DNA from: JBDKGH01 sp039798265
GTDB taxonomy: Bacteria > Bacteroidota > Bacteroidia > Flavobacteriales_D > Sanyastnellaceae
Length of the DNA: 6,375 nt
Reading direction: 5' to 3'
Assembly: GCA_039798265.1 (NCBI GenBank)
Contig: JBDKGH010000083.1
Location: 1 to 6,375 of the forward strand
Part shown: positions 5,322-6,375 of the stretch, one piece after another
How positions within the stretch are numbered: the stretch's first letter is position 1
How the letters are laid out: each line of letters opens with the position of its first letter
Translations under genes and position numbers: made by a program
The notes under the pieces: model-generated
The model's database searches: none
Told to the model about the DNA's origin: nothing
Seen by the model: the letters and a program-made list of their open reading frames with translations, nothing else

Positions 5322-6375
5322 CGCTGTATAATCAATTTACTTTGCTCACGCGAGAAAGGACGGGTCACATCTACTAAGTAGATACCGCTGCTCAAATTGG
5401 AAATATCCATTTTCTGCTGATAGGCGCCATTAAGCAGGTAAGAGGTGACCTTTTTGCCTGACAAATCGAAAACCTCAACGGTAATATGTTCGTCAGAGTA
5501 ATTGCTGAGACAAAACCAATCGCCAGCAGGATTAGGGTAAATGGCGTCGTCATAGCTTTCTTTATACAGTTCTATTTCTTCGGAATAACGAAATACACCA
5601 TTCGTATCAAATTGCTTCAGGCGATAATAGCAAACAATACGCTCAGGTGCTGTGGGGTCAGGGAAAGAATAAGAATGATCGATTTGCGTGGTGCCATTAC
5701 CTTCCACAAACCCGAGATCTTGCCAAGTAGAACCATCAATAGATCGCTGCACCGTGAATCCGGAGTTATTGATTTCCGAATAGGTTTCCCATTCTATCCA
5801 ATTTACTTTTCCCACCTGCCTTCCATGCAAGTTGGTGAGGGCAACAGGCAACACAACCGGAGCACAATCGACTATCGCGGTGCCTAAAAAATCTAAGATC
5901 ACATTGGTGTTTACAAAACTGTAGTTCGATAAACAAATGATGTATTGCTGTCCGGCTGTTACATTAAGTTGCGGGCCAAAATTACCTGCACTACCTCCGG
6001 CGGGTATCGTATTGGCGAGCCCTGTTCCTCCAATGCTTGTAGCGTTCCATACACAACGCACAGGAGCAAGGGTATTGTTGGCTATTGCATTGCAGGTAGC
6101 CGGCCCGGTGTATTGCCACATCGACCAGTCGTAGAAACCAAGTTGAGTTCCATTTGCACCAAATACAAACCCAAGACTACCACTACCCGTAATGGTCACT
6201 TTGAGCCAGCTAGAATTTAACTCACCAGCAAGTAAGCATCCCATGTCTGTGCCGCCCCATGGCGGAGGCGTAACGCCGAAGTTAGGATTGGAAACACCAC
6301 CAGCTGCCGGAATTTCATTAACGGATCCAAAGCCACTGGGCGAAATGTGAAAAGTATAGGGGTCACATACTGGCA
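5318..6375 (-). CDS. Large secreted T9SS protein with type A sorting domain (5' partial)
   Basis: The frame is open through the right edge, so the N-terminus is missing; the ATG at 6244 is internal, since the 43 codons upstream (CDPYTFHISPSGFG...) read as continuous protein. Of 351 visible residues, ~1-171 form a Gly/Asn/Thr-rich beta region with GCLLAGELNSSWLKV, DWSMWQYTG, PVRCVWN and YIICLSNYS, a pattern common in Bacteroidota adhesin-like surface proteins. Residues ~175-271 are a fibronectin III-like module: LPVALTNL, a NWIEWETYSEINNSGF segment, QRSIDGSTWQDLG, and YYRLKQFDTNGVFRYS. Residues ~279-351 are the T9SS type A sorting domain (IYPNPAGDW, VFDLSGKKV, LSSGIYLVDV, final SKLIIQR), normally cleaved at the cell surface. 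The signal peptide and any catalytic domain would lie beyond the window, so the role is unknown; an adhesin or surface-enzyme scaffold is the usual guess. It converges on the glycosyltransferase gene with a 4-base overlap (CTAA, 5318-5321) and has no terminator of its own between them. Confidence 0.88.
   Translation of the reverse strand, partial: PVCDPYTFHISPSGFGSVNEIPAAGGVSNPNFGVTPPPWGGTDMGCLLAGELNSSWLKVTITGSGSLGFVFGANGTQLGFYDWSMWQYTGPATCNAIANNTLAPVRCVWNATSIGGTGLANTIPAGGSAGNFGPQLNVTAGQQYIICLSNYSFVNTNVILDFLGTAIVDCAPVVLPVALTNLHGRQVGKVNWIEWETYSEINNSGFTVQRSIDGSTWQDLGFVEGNGTTQIDHSYSFPDPTAPERIVCYYRLKQFDTNGVFRYSEEIELYKESYDDAIYPNPAGDWFCLSNYSDEHITVEVFDLSGKKVTSYLLNGAYQQKMDISNLSSGIYLVDVTRPFSREQSKLIIQR

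Noticed and set aside
5486..6220. Several + strand open frames inside the right-hand T9SS gene
   Set aside because: The - strand frame carries clear fibronectin-like and sorting-domain motifs over the same bases; the + frames show none.

Overview
The window looks like chromosomal DNA of a Bacteroidota bacterium, most likely from Flavobacteriales or a neighbouring order (inference). The evidence is two proteins with the type A C-terminal sorting domain of the type IX secretion system (T9SS), a TonB-type C-terminal domain, a perfect Bacteroidota -7 box (TAnnTTTG), and start codons that mostly lack Shine-Dalgarno sequences. There are six protein-coding genes. The first and last run off the window edges. 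I see no RNA gene, mobile element or CRISPR array, and no non-coding stretch over about 80 bases.

Left part (1-1965, + strand). A 5'-truncated gene encodes an unrecognised, probably helical region fused to a TonB C-terminal domain. It is followed by a small secreted T9SS cargo protein with a GCTD...DDGSC calcium-loop-like repeat. That gene ends at a 16-bp hairpin terminator.

Middle part (1971-5321, + strand). A lipoprotein serine hydrolase of the class C beta-lactamase/penicillin-binding-protein type starts only 7 nt after the hairpin stem. After a short gap with a good promoter candidate come an NAD-dependent sugar-nucleotide epimerase/dehydratase and a GT-B glycosyltransferase. These two overlap as TAATG and form a clear two-gene operon. 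A plausible reading is that the SDR enzyme makes or alters a sugar nucleotide and the transferase adds that sugar to a surface glycan. The substrate cannot be read from sequence.

Right part (5318-6375, - strand). The 3' portion of a large secreted T9SS protein points toward the glycosyltransferase gene. Its stop codon overlaps the transferase stop by 4 bases, so no terminator fits between them.

The gene content is that of an ordinary Bacteroidota cell-envelope/secretion region. I found no convincing new multi-gene system. The points most worth a second look are the hairpin directly before the lipoprotein start, the SDR enzyme that resembles GDP-mannose 3,5-epimerase but lacks the expected cysteine, the non-canonical glycosyltransferase active-site segment, and the unknown domain fused to TonB.
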